12,613 bases of DNA from contig JBFWSL010000079.1 of the NCBI GenBank assembly GCA_050248375.1, positions 1-12,613 of the forward strand. The letters run 5' to 3'. Positions 12,444 through 12,613 of the stretch are shown piece after piece. Source of the DNA: JAYZVT01 sp050248375. Its GTDB lineage: Bacteria; Pseudomonadota; Alphaproteobacteria; Rhizobiales; Methyloligellaceae. A program made the translations under genes and the position numbers. Below the pieces are notes generated by a model. It worked only from the letters and a program-made list of their open reading frames with translations, was not told the DNA's origin and ran no database searches. Every line of letters begins with the position of its first letter. Within the stretch, counting starts at the first letter, position 1.

Positions 12444-12613
12444 CCGCTGCCTACAAGGAGGTCATCAGCGTCTCGCCGCGTGATAGACTCGACCTATTTC
12501 TCGCGACGGCCAATCGGCTCGGTGCCCCGGTCGGCAATGTCGAAAAGGACTTCTGGGTCTGCTGGACGGTGAACGCGCTCTATCATGAGCGTCCGCTCGG
12601 AGGACCACGCCTC
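12440..12613 (+). CDS. AbiEii/AbiGii-family nucleotidyltransferase toxin, N-terminal part (cut by window edge)
   Basis: The first 58 codons of a gene that continues past the right edge. The sequence RDRLDLFLATANRLGAPVGN followed by VEKDFWVCW (34-42) and a Gly-Pro-x-Leu near residue 55 matches the start of AbiEii/AbiGii (DUF1814) proteins. In those, the nucleotidyltransferase motif GGTSLSK follows shortly, here beyond the window. Known members act as nucleotidyltransferases that block growth, giving abortive phage infection or plasmid/island maintenance. The ATG overlaps the antitoxin stop codon (ATGA), and AAGGAGG within its own first codons is not a start signal for it. The pair AbiEi-like then AbiEii-like in this order is the standard operon. 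Completeness of the toxin cannot be judged. Confidence 0.85.
   Translation, partial: MTAAYKEVISVSPRDRLDLFLATANRLGAPVGNVEKDFWVCWTVNALYHERPLGGPRL

Larger units (their letters stand above)
10123..12613 (+). mobile_element. Left end of an integrative element inserted in radC
   Basis: The left limit is set where radC loses similarity (about 10123); the right end lies outside the window. Inside are a short regulatory segment rich in repeats, a tyrosine integrase reading away from the junction, and an AbiEi/AbiEii-type pair. An integrase next to an interrupted housekeeping gene followed by accessory cargo is the normal layout of a genomic island or integrative and conjugative/mobilizable element. 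Coding DNA here uses somewhat more A/T-ending codons than the nrdJ-map region. I cannot define the att core, because the right junction with the missing radC 3' part is not visible. Confidence 0.72.

Overview
The window looks like chromosomal DNA of a high-GC alphaproteobacterium, plausibly a Rhodospirillales-like lineage. Three things suggest this. An NDUFA12-type accessory complex I subunit lies beside a DUF2155 protein, a pairing I know from alphaproteobacteria. The only ribonucleotide reductase seen is a long coenzyme B12-dependent class II enzyme. Coding DNA has strongly G/C-ending codons. The lineage is inferred from gene content, not from a marker gene.

Positions 1-1395 (minus strand): a DUF2155 secreted protein cut by the left edge, the NDUFA12-family protein, and a small receiver-fold protein that lacks the phosphorylation residues. 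Positions 1396-1952: a long gene-free stretch with a tandem pair of NrdR-box-like operators (1635-1681) and a roughly 270-base GC-rich leader, followed by nrdJ (1953-5720). Positions 5721-6248: a long hairpin, a 58-codon Lys/Ala/Pro histone-H1-like gene built from 18-bp repeats, and a strong hairpin between convergent genes. Positions 6249-7820 (minus strand): a ceramidase-family membrane protein and a CinA N-terminal-type molybdopterin-binding-fold protein. Positions 7920-10167 (plus strand): sfsA, map (methionine aminopeptidase) and radC.

radC is broken. Its reading frame leaves the conserved HNHPSGD motif right after HNHP and stops 14 codons later. About 150 bases on begins a tyrosine integrase (10315-11568), followed by an AbiEi/AbiEii-type (type IV) toxin-antitoxin or abortive-infection pair whose toxin runs off the right edge. 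I read everything from about 10123 rightward as the left end of an integrative element inserted into radC.

The most striking non-coding structure is in front of the antitoxin gene. Four copies, in alternating orientation, of a TGTCCGAAATATGT-like site include a perfect 13-3-13 palindrome that covers the putative -10 box and runs into the start codon. This suggests tight autoregulation and perhaps a leaderless mRNA. A second repeat cluster (GACCCCA/TGGGGTC) lies upstream of the integrase and may be where recombination or integrase expression is controlled. I found no rRNA, tRNA, CRISPR array or recognisable IS element. I did not find a wholly unknown multi-gene system. The best candidates for new biology are the regulatory arrays, the island boundary and the pseudo-receiver.
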